Source: Rhizobium ruizarguesonis | GTDB taxonomy: Bacteria; Pseudomonadota; Alphaproteobacteria; Rhizobiales; Rhizobiaceae | Direction of reading: 5' to 3' | Length of the DNA: 64,000 nt | Assembly (NCBI RefSeq): GCF_012349115.1 | Contig: NZ_PQIG01000089.1 | Coordinates: forward strand, 124,001-188,000 | Part shown: piece by piece, positions 35,096 to 43,125 of the stretch | Position numbering within the stretch: the stretch's first letter is position 1 | How the letters are laid out: each line of letters opens with the position of its first letter | The notes under the pieces: model-generated | The model's database searches: none | What the model saw: only the letters and a program-made list of their open reading frames with translations | Told to the model about the DNA's origin: nothing | Translations under genes and position numbers: made by a program

Positions 35096-36520
35096 ATGAG
35101 TTTCACGGTCGCCATCGTCGGTCGTCCGAATGTCGGCAAGTCGACACTTTTCAACCGGCTGGTGGGCAAGAAGCTGGCGCTTGTCGATGACACGCCAGGT
35201 GTAACCCGCGACCGCCGGCCGGGCGATGCGCGGCTGATGGGCCTGACTTTCACGATCATCGACACGGCTGGTCTGGAAGAGGCCGACGCGGAGAGCCTGC
35301 AGGGCCGGATGCGGGCACAGACGGAAGCGGCGATCGACGAGGCGGATCTTTCGCTCTTCGTCGTTGACGCCAAGAGCGGATTGACGCCCGTCGATACCGA
35401 CCTTGCCGAAATGCTGCGCCGGCGCGGCAAGCCGGTGGTGCTCGTTGCCAACAAATCCGAGGCACGCGGCTCCGATAGCGGTTTCTACGACGCCTATACG
35501 CTCGGGCTCGGCGAGCCGACGCCGATTTCGGCCGAACATGGGCAGGGCATGCTCGACCTGCGTGACGCCATCGTTGCGGCAATCGGCGAGGACCGAGCCT
35601 ATCCCGCCAAGGAGGATGTCGCCGTCACTGACGTCGACATTCCGCAGACCGAAGGCGAGGGCAGCGACGAGGACGAGGAGCCGACCTATGATGAGACGAA
35701 GCCGCTCAGAGTGGCGATCGTCGGCCGGCCGAATGCCGGCAAGTCAACACTGATCAATCGCTTCCTCGGCGAGGATCGGCTTTTGACCGGGCCGGAGGCA
35801 GGCATCACCCGTGACTCCATTTCGGTCGAATGGGACTGGCGCGGCCGCACCATCAAGATGTTCGATACGGCAGGCATGCGCCGTAAGGCGCGGGTGATCG
35901 AGAAGCTGGAGAAGCTTTCGGTTGCCGATGCGCTGCGCGCCATCCGCTTCGCCGAAACCGTCGTCATCGTCTTCGACGCGACGATCCCCTTCGAGAAGCA
36001 GGACCTACAGATCGTCGACCTGGTGCTGCGTGAAGGCCGTGCCGCTGTGCTCGCCTTCAACAAGTGGGACATGATCGAAGATCGGCAGGCGGTGCTTGCC
36101 GACTTGCGCGAAAAGACCGACCGGCTGCTGCCGCAGGCGCGCGGCATCCGCGCCGTGCCGATCTCCGGCCAGACCGGCTGGGGGCTCGACAAGCTGATGC
36201 AGTCGATCATCGACACGGACAGGGTCTGGAACAAGCGCATCTCGACAGCGCGGCTCAACCGCTGGCTGGAGACGCAGCAGATCCAGCATCCGCCACCGGC
36301 CGTTTCCGGCCGCCGCATCAAGCTGAAATACATGACGCAGGTCAAGGCTCGCCCGCCAGCCTTCATGATCTCCTGCACCCGGTCGGATGCGCTGCCGGAA
36401 TCCTATACACGCTATCTGATCAACGGGTTGCGCGCCGATTTCGACATGCCGAGCGTGCCGATCCGCATCCATTTCCGCTCGCCTGAAAATCCGTTCGAAG
36501 GCAAGAAGAGGCGGACGTAG
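35096..36520 (+). CDS. der: Ribosome assembly GTPase Der (EngA)
   Basis: A 474-residue protein with the two tandem GTPase domains unique to Der. The first has GRPNVGKST, DTPGVTRD, DTAGLEE and NKSE. The second begins at about residue 205 with GRPNAGKST and has DTAGMRRKA and NKWD. A C-terminal KH-like domain carries LKYMTQVKARPPAF. An acidic linker (EGEGSDEDEEPTYDE) joins the G domains. Der is essential for 50S subunit maturation. Confidence 0.97.
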   Translation: MSFTVAIVGRPNVGKSTLFNRLVGKKLALVDDTPGVTRDRRPGDARLMGLTFTIIDTAGLEEADAESLQGRMRAQTEAAIDEADLSLFVVDAKSGLTPVDTDLAEMLRRRGKPVVLVANKSEARGSDSGFYDAYTLGLGEPTPISAEHGQGMLDLRDAIVAAIGEDRAYPAKEDVAVTDVDIPQTEGEGSDEDEEPTYDETKPLRVAIVGRPNAGKSTLINRFLGEDRLLTGPEAGITRDSISVEWDWRGRTIKMFDTAGMRRKARVIEKLEKLSVADALRAIRFAETVVIVFDATIPFEKQDLQIVDLVLREGRAAVLAFNKWDMIEDRQAVLADLREKTDRLLPQARGIRAVPISGQTGWGLDKLMQSIIDTDRVWNKRISTARLNRWLETQQIQHPPPAVSGRRIKLKYMTQVKARPPAFMISCTRSDALPESYTRYLINGLRADFDMPSVPIRIHFRSPENPFEGKKRRT

Positions 36521-36574
36521 GCGGGGAGCTTGCACTGATTGGTGGGGCATTGCGCACGCGTCGTGGAGCCCCCC

Positions 36575-36623
36575 TCTGCCCTGCCCGCCAGGGCAGAAGA
36601 GGTGTATCACAGGCACTGTGATA
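36575..36623. terminator. Two hairpins between der and the OhrR-type gene
   Basis: TCTGCCCT/AGGGCAGA (36575-36597, loop of seven) and the perfect TATCACAG-GCA-CTGTGATA (36605-36623) lie between convergent genes. They probably act as terminators for both; no long T-run is present. Confidence 0.55.
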
Positions 36624-36636
36624 GCTATCTGGCAAT

Positions 36637-37074
36637 CTAAGCCACGTTTTTGTTCAGCGCTTCACGCAGTGCCACGATCTCGGCCTGGAGGCGGGTGAGG
36701 TCGACTGCATCGCGACCGCTGGCAGCGGCGATGCAACCCGGGATGCCGATCGCCTTTTCCTTCAGGCGAATGCCTTCTTCGCTCAGGCGGATGACGACGA
36801 CGCGTTCGTCCTCCCGGCTGCGTTCGCGTTTGACATAACCTGCGGTTTCAAGGCGTTTGAGCAGCGGGGTCAGCGTGCTCGATTCCAGGAAGAGCTTTTC
36901 ACCCAAGCCGCCGACGGTCTGGCCGTCCTGCTCCCAGAGCGAAACCATCGCCAGATATTGCGGATAGGTGAGGCCGAGCGTGTCGAGCAGCGGTTTGTAG
37001 ACGCGATTCATTGCGTGGCTTGCCGTATAGACGGCGAAGCAGATGAAATTGTCGAGCTTCAGTTGATCCTGCAT
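36637..37074 (-). CDS. ohrR: OhrR-type MarR regulator (two-cysteine)
   Basis: A 145-residue MarR-family repressor closely matching OhrR sensors of organic hydroperoxides: LDNFICFAVYTASHAMNRVYKPLL at the N terminus, LTYPQYLAM, SSTLTPLLKRLETAGYV in the recognition region and SREDERVV in the wing. The reactive Cys is Cys12; Cys114 (IPGC) could be the resolving Cys of two-Cys types. GGAG lies 8 bases before ATG 37074, so I chose that start. The divergent neighbour is an esterase and no Ohr peroxidase gene is adjacent. Confidence 0.85.
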   Translation of the reverse strand: MQDQLKLDNFICFAVYTASHAMNRVYKPLLDTLGLTYPQYLAMVSLWEQDGQTVGGLGEKLFLESSTLTPLLKRLETAGYVKRERSREDERVVVIRLSEEGIRLKEKAIGIPGCIAAASGRDAVDLTRLQAEIVALREALNKNVA

Positions 37075-37103
37075 GAGCATATCTCCAAAACCAATCAAAT
37101 ATA

Positions 37104-37189
37104 TATCGTGCGATAAATAATCGTAGGCGCTTTTTATGCATGGCAGCTATGCGGAAATTTAATTTGCACGATAAACAATCGTGCACGAT
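37104..37189. promoter_or_regulatory. Operator palindromes between ohrR and the esterase gene
   Basis: TATCGTGCGATA (37104-37115), the inverted pair GCACGAT-AAACA-ATCGTGC (37166-37184) and the overlapping perfect ATCGTGCACGAT (37178-37189) share the half-site ATCGTGC. They are the obvious binding sites for the divergent MarR-type protein and would control both genes. Confidence 0.65.
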
Positions 37190-37236
37190 ATAAAAGCCGT
37201 GTTCGCGACGAACATCGAAACCGAGAGGACAAGACA

Positions 37237-38250
37237 ATGTCGACCATCAAGACCGCAGTTTCCGCAGCAGCACTGCTCGCAGCCTCCGCCGTTGGCGCGC
37301 TTGCCGATCCGGTACTCGAACCGACAACGCAGAAATTCATCGACGGGCTTGCCGGCGGCAAGCCGATCTACACGCTGTCGCCGGCCGATGCCCGCAATGT
37401 CCTGGCCGGCGCGCAGAAAGGCGATGTGAAGAAGCTTGCCGCCAAGGAAGAGGACAGGGTCATCAAGGCTGGTCCGACAGGCAGCATCAAGCTGCGCATT
37501 GTCCGCCCGGAACATGCCAAGGGCACGCTGCCGGTCATTCTCTATTTCCATGGCGGCGGCTGGGTGCTGGGCGATGCGGATACGCATGACCGGCTGGTGC
37601 GCGAGATCGCCAACGGCGCCGATGCCGCCGTCGTCTTCGTCGACTACGAGCGCTCGCCGGAAGCCCGCTATCCCGTTGCCATCGAGCAGGCTTATGCTGC
37701 GACCAAATATGTCGCCGAGCATGCCAAGGAGTTCAAGGTCGACGCCTCCAGGCTCGCGGTCGCAGGTGATAGCGTCGGCGGCAACATGGCGGCGGCGGTG
37801 ACGCTGCTTGCCAAGGAACGCGGCGGTCCTGCCATCGATCAGCAGGTGCTGTTCTACCCCGTCACCGACGCCAATTTCGACAATGGTTCCTACAACCAGT
37901 TCGCCGATGGCCCGTGGCTGACGAAGGAAGCGATGAAATGGTTCTGGAACGCCTATCTGCCTGATGAAGCCAAGCGCAAGGAGCCGACGGCCTCACCGCT
38001 GCAGGCGTCGCTGGAGCAGTTGAACGGCCTGCCGTCAGCGCTTATCATCGTTGACGAGAACGACGTGCTGCGTGACGAGGGCGAGGCCTATGCCCGCAAG
38101 CTCAGCCAGGCTGGCGTCAAGGTCACGTCGATGCGTTATAACGGCACGATCCACGATTTCGTGCTGCTGAACGCCATTGCTGAAACGCCTGCCGCGCGCA
38201 GCGCGATTGCGGTCGCGAACGACACGCTTCGCAGCGCGCTTCACAAGTAA
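37237..38250 (+). CDS. Secreted alpha/beta hydrolase (HSL-type esterase)
   Basis: A 337-residue protein with a signal peptide (VSAAALLAASAVGALA, cleavage near ALADP) and an alpha/beta hydrolase domain of the hormone-sensitive-lipase group: oxyanion motif HGGGWVLGD, nucleophile GDSVGG, acid in VDENDVL and His in TIHDFV. It should act in the periplasm on small esters or lactones. It is divergent from the OhrR-type regulator and shares operator palindromes with it. Confidence 0.88.
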   Translation: MSTIKTAVSAAALLAASAVGALADPVLEPTTQKFIDGLAGGKPIYTLSPADARNVLAGAQKGDVKKLAAKEEDRVIKAGPTGSIKLRIVRPEHAKGTLPVILYFHGGGWVLGDADTHDRLVREIANGADAAVVFVDYERSPEARYPVAIEQAYAATKYVAEHAKEFKVDASRLAVAGDSVGGNMAAAVTLLAKERGGPAIDQQVLFYPVTDANFDNGSYNQFADGPWLTKEAMKWFWNAYLPDEAKRKEPTASPLQASLEQLNGLPSALIIVDENDVLRDEGEAYARKLSQAGVKVTSMRYNGTIHDFVLLNAIAETPAARSAIAVANDTLRSALHK

Positions 38251-38256
38251 AATCAA

Positions 38257-39438
38257 TCAGTCTGCAGACGGGAGAGGCCCGGCGGTTTCGCCGGGCTTTC
38301 TGCTTCTAGGAAGCGACTTGGCATACTGCCAAGCCTTCCGCCATTTCGGCGTGATGACGCCATTGGCGGCGCGGATATTGTTGATGAACTGCAGCGTCGC
38401 CGCTTCCCAGGAATATTGCATGGCGAGTTCGCGCGCCTTGCCGCGCGAGGCGGAGAGGGCAGCAAGGCAGGCGGCCTGCAGGTTCTGGTCGAGCGCGCCG
38501 ACTTCGCTATCCTCGCCGATGATATCGAGCGGGCCGGTGACCGGATAGGCTGCAACGGGCACGCCCGATGCCAGTGCTTCGAGGATGGTGTTGCCGAAGG
38601 TGTCGGTGAGCGAGGGAAAGACGAAGACGTCGGCCTGGGCATAGGTTTTCGCCAGATCCTCGCCGAGCTGCACGCCGGCGAAGAAGACGTCGGGATATTG
38701 TTTTTCCAGTTCGGCGCGGGCCGGACCGTCGCCAACGACGACCTTGGAACCCGGCAGGTCGAGATCGAGGAAGGCCGGCAGGTTCTTTTCCAGCGCCACG
38801 CGGCCGACGGTCATGAAGATTGGGCGCGCCAAGCCGAACGGGTTTGCCGCGAGCGCCATCGGACGGAACTGGGTGGCGTCGATGCCGCGGCTCCAGGGCA
38901 TGAGGTTGCGGATGCCCTTTTCCGACAGTTCGCGGGCAAGGCTCGGTGTCGCCACCATGCAGCCGGCGCCGCCATTATGGAACCAGCGGACGAAGGAGTA
39001 GAGCCAGCTCTTCGGTATCGGCAGGCGCGCGGAAACGTATTCCGGGAAGCGGGTGTGGTAGCTCGTCGAAAACGGCATGCGGTTCTTCAGGCACCAACGG
39101 CGGGCGGTCAGCCCCAGAGGACCTTCAGTGGCGATATGCACGTAGGAGGGATTGTGCTTTTCAATCTCGCGGGCGATGCGGCGGTAATTGGCGATCGACA
39201 GGCGGATCTCAGGATAGGTCGGGCAGGGGATGCTGTTGAAGCGCTCCGGCGTCACCATCGAAACCTCGACGCCCATCTTCGCCAGTTCGCGGTTGGTGTT
39301 CTCGATCGAACGCACGACGCCGTTGACCTGCGGGTGCCAGGCATCGGTGACGATCACCAGCCTCTCGGGCAGGTTTCCGGCGGCAGCGGCATTGGCCCAG
39401 CTCTCGCCGCTATAAGTGTTTGCCGGACGTTGCAGCAT
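38257..39438 (-). CDS. GT4-family glycosyltransferase
   Basis: A 393-residue retaining glycosyltransferase with a GT-B fold. The N-terminal acceptor domain starts IVTDAWHPQVNGVVRSI and includes SYHTRFPEYVS. The donor domain has VGRVALEKNL, VVGDGPARAEL and the nucleotide-sugar motif FPSLTDTFGNTILEALASG. The family includes diacylglycerol glycosyltransferases and GDP-mannose-dependent mannosyltransferases, so it likely makes a glycolipid. ATG 39438 was chosen over an upstream TTG at 39474. Confidence 0.85.
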   Translation of the reverse strand: MLQRPANTYSGESWANAAAAGNLPERLVIVTDAWHPQVNGVVRSIENTNRELAKMGVEVSMVTPERFNSIPCPTYPEIRLSIANYRRIAREIEKHNPSYVHIATEGPLGLTARRWCLKNRMPFSTSYHTRFPEYVSARLPIPKSWLYSFVRWFHNGGAGCMVATPSLARELSEKGIRNLMPWSRGIDATQFRPMALAANPFGLARPIFMTVGRVALEKNLPAFLDLDLPGSKVVVGDGPARAELEKQYPDVFFAGVQLGEDLAKTYAQADVFVFPSLTDTFGNTILEALASGVPVAAYPVTGPLDIIGEDSEVGALDQNLQAACLAALSASRGKARELAMQYSWEAATLQFINNIRAANGVITPKWRKAWQYAKSLPRSRKPGETAGPLPSAD

Positions 39439-39650
39439 GTCACGATTTCCATCCGCGTCGCAGTGATATGCCAACGCTCAACCCCAAAGCGGGGTTCCGG
39501 AACGGCGATTCCCGCTTCTCTATTTTGAGGCATGACCATGATGGAAATATTACAGCCCATATCGCAAGGATTGCAGGGCTTTCGCCTGACCGATCGCCCC
39601 GATTATATCGGTAGCCGGCGGCGGTTTTCATACGGAAAAAAGAAGGTCAC

Positions 39651-39673
39651 GGCGCCGGTCCTGGACCGGCGCC
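39651..39673 (-). terminator. Rho-independent terminator of glnII
   Basis: A perfect 11-bp stem GGCGCCGGTCC/GGACCGGCGCC with a one-base centre begins 11 bases after the glnII stop. On the minus strand it is followed by GTGACCTTCTTTTTT, a clear T-run. Confidence 0.85.
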
Positions 39674-39683
39674 GTTCGGGAGG

Positions 39684-40724
39684 TCAGGCGGCAGCAGAAG
39701 CCGAGCTTGCAGTCGGAACTTCCGAGATCGTCTTCAGAACCTGCGAAGCGATCTGGTAGGGGTCGCCTTGCGAGTTCGGGCGGCGATCTTCCAGATAGCC
39801 CTTGTAGTCGTTCTTGATGAAGGAGTGCGGCACGCGGATCGAAGCACCACGGTCGGCAACGCCGTAGGAGAACTTGTTCCACGGAGCAGTCTCGTGCTTG
39901 CCGGTCAGGCGCTTGTCGTTATCGGGGCCGTAGACCGCGATGTGGTCCATCAGGTTCTTGTCGAACTGCGCCATCAGCGCTTCGAAATATTCCTTGCCGC
40001 CGACTTCGCGCAGGTACTTGGTCGAGAAGTTGCAATGCATGCCCGAGCCGTTCCAGTCGGTATCGCCGAGCGGCTTGCAATGATACTCGATGTCGATGCC
40101 GTACTTTTCGGTCAGGCGCTGCAGGAGGTAGCGTGCCATCCAGATCTGGTCGGCGGCCTTCTTGGAGCCCTTGCCGAAAATCTGAAATTCCCACTGACCC
40201 TTGGCCACTTCGGCATTGATGCCTTCGTGGTTGATGCCGGCAGCGAGGCAGAGGTCGAGGTGCTCTTCGACGATTTCGCGGGCGACATCGCCGACGTTCG
40301 AGTAGCCGACGCCGGTGTAATAAGGACCCTGCGGAGCCGGGTAGCCCTGCTCAGGGAAGCCGAGCGGACGGCCGTTCTGATAGAAGAAATACTCCTGCTC
40401 AAAGCCGAACCAGGCATCTTCGTCGTCGAGGATGGTGGCGCGGGCATTCGATGCGTGCGGCGTGACGCCATCCGGCATCATGACTTCGCACATGACGAGA
40501 GCGCCGTTGGTGCGGGCCGGATCGGGATAAATGGCGACGGGCTTCAGCACGCAGTCAGAGCTGCGGCCCTCGGCCTGCATGGTCGACGAACCGTCGAAGC
40601 CCCACAGCGGAAGCTGTTCCAGCGTCGGGAATTCATCGAATTCCTTGATCTGCGTCTTGCCACGCAGGTTCGGTACCGGTGTGTACCCATCGAGCCAAAT
40701 GTACTCGAGCTTAAATTTTGTCAT
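39684..40724 (-). CDS. glnII: Glutamine synthetase II
   Basis: A 346-residue eukaryote-type (GSII) glutamine synthetase, which forms glutamine from glutamate and ammonia and is typical of rhizobia. Landmarks are LEYIWLDGYTPVPNLRGKT, WGFDGSSTMQAEG, FGFEQEYFFY, INAEVAKGQWEFQ, NGSGMHCNFSTK and RGASIRVPHS. ATG 40724 is the family start. The 430-base upstream region carries a sigma-54-like element and a candidate NtrC site, and the divergent gstI codes for its translational inhibitor. Confidence 0.97.
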   Translation of the reverse strand: MTKFKLEYIWLDGYTPVPNLRGKTQIKEFDEFPTLEQLPLWGFDGSSTMQAEGRSSDCVLKPVAIYPDPARTNGALVMCEVMMPDGVTPHASNARATILDDEDAWFGFEQEYFFYQNGRPLGFPEQGYPAPQGPYYTGVGYSNVGDVAREIVEEHLDLCLAAGINHEGINAEVAKGQWEFQIFGKGSKKAADQIWMARYLLQRLTEKYGIDIEYHCKPLGDTDWNGSGMHCNFSTKYLREVGGKEYFEALMAQFDKNLMDHIAVYGPDNDKRLTGKHETAPWNKFSYGVADRGASIRVPHSFIKNDYKGYLEDRRPNSQGDPYQIASQVLKTISEVPTASSASAAA

Positions 40725-40813
40725 CGCGACTCTCTCAGTGCTACAAAGGTGAGCAAATCCGGAGGCAATCTCGGCGCGCAAGCGCATCCGATCGCCAGGG
40801 ATGATGCTTTAAA

Positions 40814-40829
40814 AGCACGTAGCGTGCCA
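40814..40829 (-). promoter_or_regulatory. Sigma-54-like promoter of glnII
   Basis: The minus strand reads TGGCACG-CTAC-GTGCT against the consensus TGGCACG-N4-TTGCW. The -24 GG and -12 GC are both present at the right spacing, with one mismatch in the -12 block. It lies about 90 bases before the glnII ATG, as expected for an NtrC-activated gene. Confidence 0.6.
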
Positions 40830-41081
40830 GTTTTGGCGCCACGCGAAAGAAAAATCGCGAATCAGCATACCGACCGATTTTTCCCCTTTTGGAAAATCGG
40901 GCTGTTTTTAACGCTCGCAGGCGGTATCGCCCATCAAAACGCACTTTTCCCGTCTGGAACCGGATGAAAATTGCGGCGTTAAGCTGAAATGATGAAGTGT
41001 TAAACAAATTGGCGGAAGCTTTTGGTCGAGACAGCATGCCGACCGGCTACAATTGCAACATTGCTCTTATTTTGTGCAATT

Positions 41082-41098
41082 TGCATAAACTATGTGCA
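41082..41098. promoter_or_regulatory. Candidate NtrC-binding site between glnII and gstI
   Basis: TGCATA-AACTA-TGTGCA fits the NtrC dyad (TGCACY-N5-RGTGCA type) with intact TGCA ends and 17-base length. It is about 60 bases before the gstI ATG and about 250 bases upstream of the glnII sigma-54-like element, a position suited to repress the former and activate the latter. Confidence 0.5.
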
Positions 41099-41156
41099 TT
41101 ATGCTATGGTAGCGGTCCTGAAATGTTGATACGCCGAGCTGAATGGAGGCGATCTC

Positions 41157-41348
41157 ATGCCCACCGGTTTCCACCGTGAATCCGCAACGATCTACCAGTT
41201 TCCCGTCAAGGCGATACGCAACGCCAACCGGTTCGAACGCGCCCGCCTGATGGAGCGCGAGGCAGCCGAAGTCTGCGATGCCGCGCTCGACAGCTGCTGG
41301 TACCATGACGAGGCGGTTCGCGAATCCGACCGGCCGACGAAGTCCTGA
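41157..41348 (+). CDS. gstI: Glutamine synthetase translational inhibitor GstI (DUF2735)
   Basis: A 63-residue basic protein of the DUF2735 family, with the pattern RESATIYQFPVKAIRNANRFE near the N terminus. In R. leguminosarum a peptide of the same size, encoded divergently from glnII, blocks glnII mRNA translation when nitrogen is ample; both the size and position fit. GGAGG lies 7 bases before ATG. A candidate NtrC site precedes it, which would repress it under nitrogen limitation. Confidence 0.85.
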   Translation: MPTGFHRESATIYQFPVKAIRNANRFERARLMEREAAEVCDAALDSCWYHDEAVRESDRPTKS

Positions 41349-41368
41349 TTTCCCCTGGTCGCACAACC

Positions 41369-41393
41369 CTGAAATCGGAATCGATTTCGGGGA
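41369..41393. repeat. Short copy of the AAATCG/CGATTT hairpin after gstI
   Basis: GAAATCG (41371-41377) pairs with CGATTTC (41382-41388) around GAAT, with flanking C and G runs extending the stem. It resembles the core of the dispersed repeat but lacks the GCGTCC part. It could also end the gstI transcript. Confidence 0.5.
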
Positions 41394-41469
41394 GGAACAG
41401 CGGAGCAAGCGATGTCGACAAGGCGGGGAGCGCCTGCGCATCGCGTTCGTACTGTGTCGGCATGTGTGG

Positions 41470-42390
41470 CTAGCCGCCATCCAATCCAAGCTTCTCCTTC
41501 ACCACCAGTGCACCATGTTCGCTGACGACGCGGGCAGCGACCTTTGCTGCGAAACGGGCGGCGGCAGGCGCATCGCCTGCTTCGAGATATCGTGCGAGAA
41601 AGGCGCCGTTGAAGCTGTCGCCGGCGCTGGTCGTGTCGACCACCTTCTTCACCTTTTCGGCCGGAACGAAGGTTTGCTCGCCGGCAAAATTCAGCGTGAC
41701 ACCGTCAGCGCCGTTCTTGACGACGATATCGACGGCACCCAGTGCACGGTAGCGATGGATCGTCGCCTCGATGGAATCGTCGCCGAAATGGGCGGCCTCG
41801 TCGTCGAAGCTCGGCATGACGACCACGGAGGAGCGGGCGCCTTCGCTGATCGTCGTGTGCATCACGTCGTAGCTCGACCAGAGGCGCGGGCGGATGTTCG
41901 GATCGAAGACGACGAGCTTGCCGGCGGCCTTGGCGCGACGGACTTCGGCGAGCAGCGTCTCGGCATCCTCATGCGGCAGGATGGCAAGGGTGATGCCGGA
42001 GAAATAGATGACGGCAGCGCTTTCCACCGCCTCGCGCAGACTGTCCGGATCGGCAGCCAGGCTGCGGGCCGCCGAGCTGTCGCGCCAGTAGCTGAAGGAG
42101 CGTTCGCCATTCTTCAGGTTGATCATATAGAGACCGGGCGTCCTGCCCTTGATGCGGCGGATGAGGCTCGTGCCGATACCTGATGTGTCGATGAAGGCCA
42201 GCATTTCATCCGACATGGCGTCGTCACCGAGGGCGGTGAAATAGTCGACCGACCAGTCGGCGGCAAGGCAGGCGCGGGCATACCAGGCGGTGTTGAAGGT
42301 ATCGCCGGCAAAGCCCTTGCGCAGCAGGCCGTCGCCTGCTTGCGAGAGTTCCACCATGCATTCACCGATCGATAGAAACCGTCTGCTCAC
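41470..42390 (-). CDS. kdgK: 2-keto-3-deoxygluconate kinase (PfkB family)
   Basis: A 306-residue sugar kinase. It starts FLSIGECMVELSQ, has GFAGDTFNTAWYA near the substrate site and the PfkB signature VDTTSAGDSFNGAFLA near residue 250 with the catalytic Asp. The overall pattern fits KDG kinases, which phosphorylate 2-keto-3-deoxygluconate ahead of the Entner-Doudoroff aldolase. It stands alone, convergent with gstI. Confidence 0.88.
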   Translation of the reverse strand: MSRRFLSIGECMVELSQAGDGLLRKGFAGDTFNTAWYARACLAADWSVDYFTALGDDAMSDEMLAFIDTSGIGTSLIRRIKGRTPGLYMINLKNGERSFSYWRDSSAARSLAADPDSLREAVESAAVIYFSGITLAILPHEDAETLLAEVRRAKAAGKLVVFDPNIRPRLWSSYDVMHTTISEGARSSVVVMPSFDDEAAHFGDDSIEATIHRYRALGAVDIVVKNGADGVTLNFAGEQTFVPAEKVKKVVDTTSAGDSFNGAFLARYLEAGDAPAAARFAAKVAARVVSEHGALVVKEKLGLDGG

Positions 42391-42406
42391 CTTGTCCTCC
42401 CGGCAT

Positions 42407-42515
42407 TAGAGCGCCGAGCGTCGAACAGGACGCGCTAAGGACGCTCTATCACTTTGAATTGGCGCACAATCCTTTCCGAAAATCGATCCCGATTTTCGGA
42501 AAGGATTGTGCGCTG
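42407..42515. repeat. Dispersed palindromic repeat, inverted copy near 42.4 kb
   Basis: A 24-bp perfect stem (42462-42485 with 42490-42513, loop ATCC) starts GCGCACAATCC and ends in AAAATCG. Next to it is AGCGTC...GGACGC (42418-42443). This is the longest and most perfect copy of the family also seen near 27.9, 34.1 and 54.9 kb. It lies between kdgK and the small secreted protein gene. Confidence 0.75.
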
Positions 42516-42578
42516 GTCTTCATTCGCTGATACGCGGAGCCGGGCGAAGTGACAAGCGTCGATATCACGCGAGATGAA

Positions 42579-42611
42579 AGCCCGCCTTCACGGACGATGC
42601 GAGGGCGGGCT
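42579..42611 (-). terminator. Terminator of the small secreted protein gene
   Basis: AGCCCGCC (42579-42586) and GGCGGGCT (42604-42611) form an 8-bp GC stem. Read on the minus strand it follows the stop at 42620 directly and is followed by TTTC. Confidence 0.65.
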
Positions 42612-42619
42612 CTTAATAC

Positions 42620-42961
42620 CTATTCGTGGATAGTGTAGCTGCCCATCGCGCAAAGATTCTGCGTGTCTTCGGTGGTTGCGAGGTTTGAGCCCTCCTCGAA
42701 TTCGAAGCGCATGTCATATTTGCAGACGGTGCGGCCATCGGCGATGGTGATGTCCATGCTTTCACCAGGATTGAGAACGTCGTCGCCGAAGACGTCTTCT
42801 TCCCATTCGTCGACGCCGGTCGGCGAGCTGTAGAAGCGCGCCAGGACGGAGTTCGTTCCATTGGTGAGCTTGAAGCTTAGATCTTCTGCATGCGACGAAC
42901 CGGCGGAGGCGGCGATCATCGTGGCGGCGAGTGCGATCAAAACTGATATCTTCGATTTCAT
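42620..42961 (-). CDS. Small secreted protein of unknown function
   Basis: A 113-residue protein with a signal peptide (ISVLIALAATMIAASAGSSHA, cleavage before EDLSF). The mature part is acidic and beta-rich with two Cys (VCKYD, NLCAM) that may pair. The FKLTNGTNSVLARFYSSP pattern recurs in small periplasmic proteins of rhizobia, but I cannot give a function. AGGGGAACGC precedes ATG 42961. It stands apart from the opp operon and has its own terminator. Confidence 0.75.
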   Translation of the reverse strand: MKSKISVLIALAATMIAASAGSSHAEDLSFKLTNGTNSVLARFYSSPTGVDEWEEDVFGDDVLNPGESMDITIADGRTVCKYDMRFEFEEGSNLATTEDTQNLCAMGSYTIHE

Positions 42962-43125
42962 ATATGCGTTCCCCTGGCTTGCGATTAGGCCAAAATGGGA
43001 TAGCACGCGCTCATAAAATCTTTCTTATTGGGGACTTTAGACCCAAAAATAGTCCACTTCGTCCCAAGAACGGATGGCGCATCAGATATTGAAGGCGAAG
43101 ACCGCTTGCGCGGCCTTCGTTTCGC

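Noticed and set aside
39532..39759. 75-codon open frame between the glycosyltransferase and glnII
   Set aside because: It spans the glnII terminator and the end of glnII; no family match and no convincing ribosome binding site.
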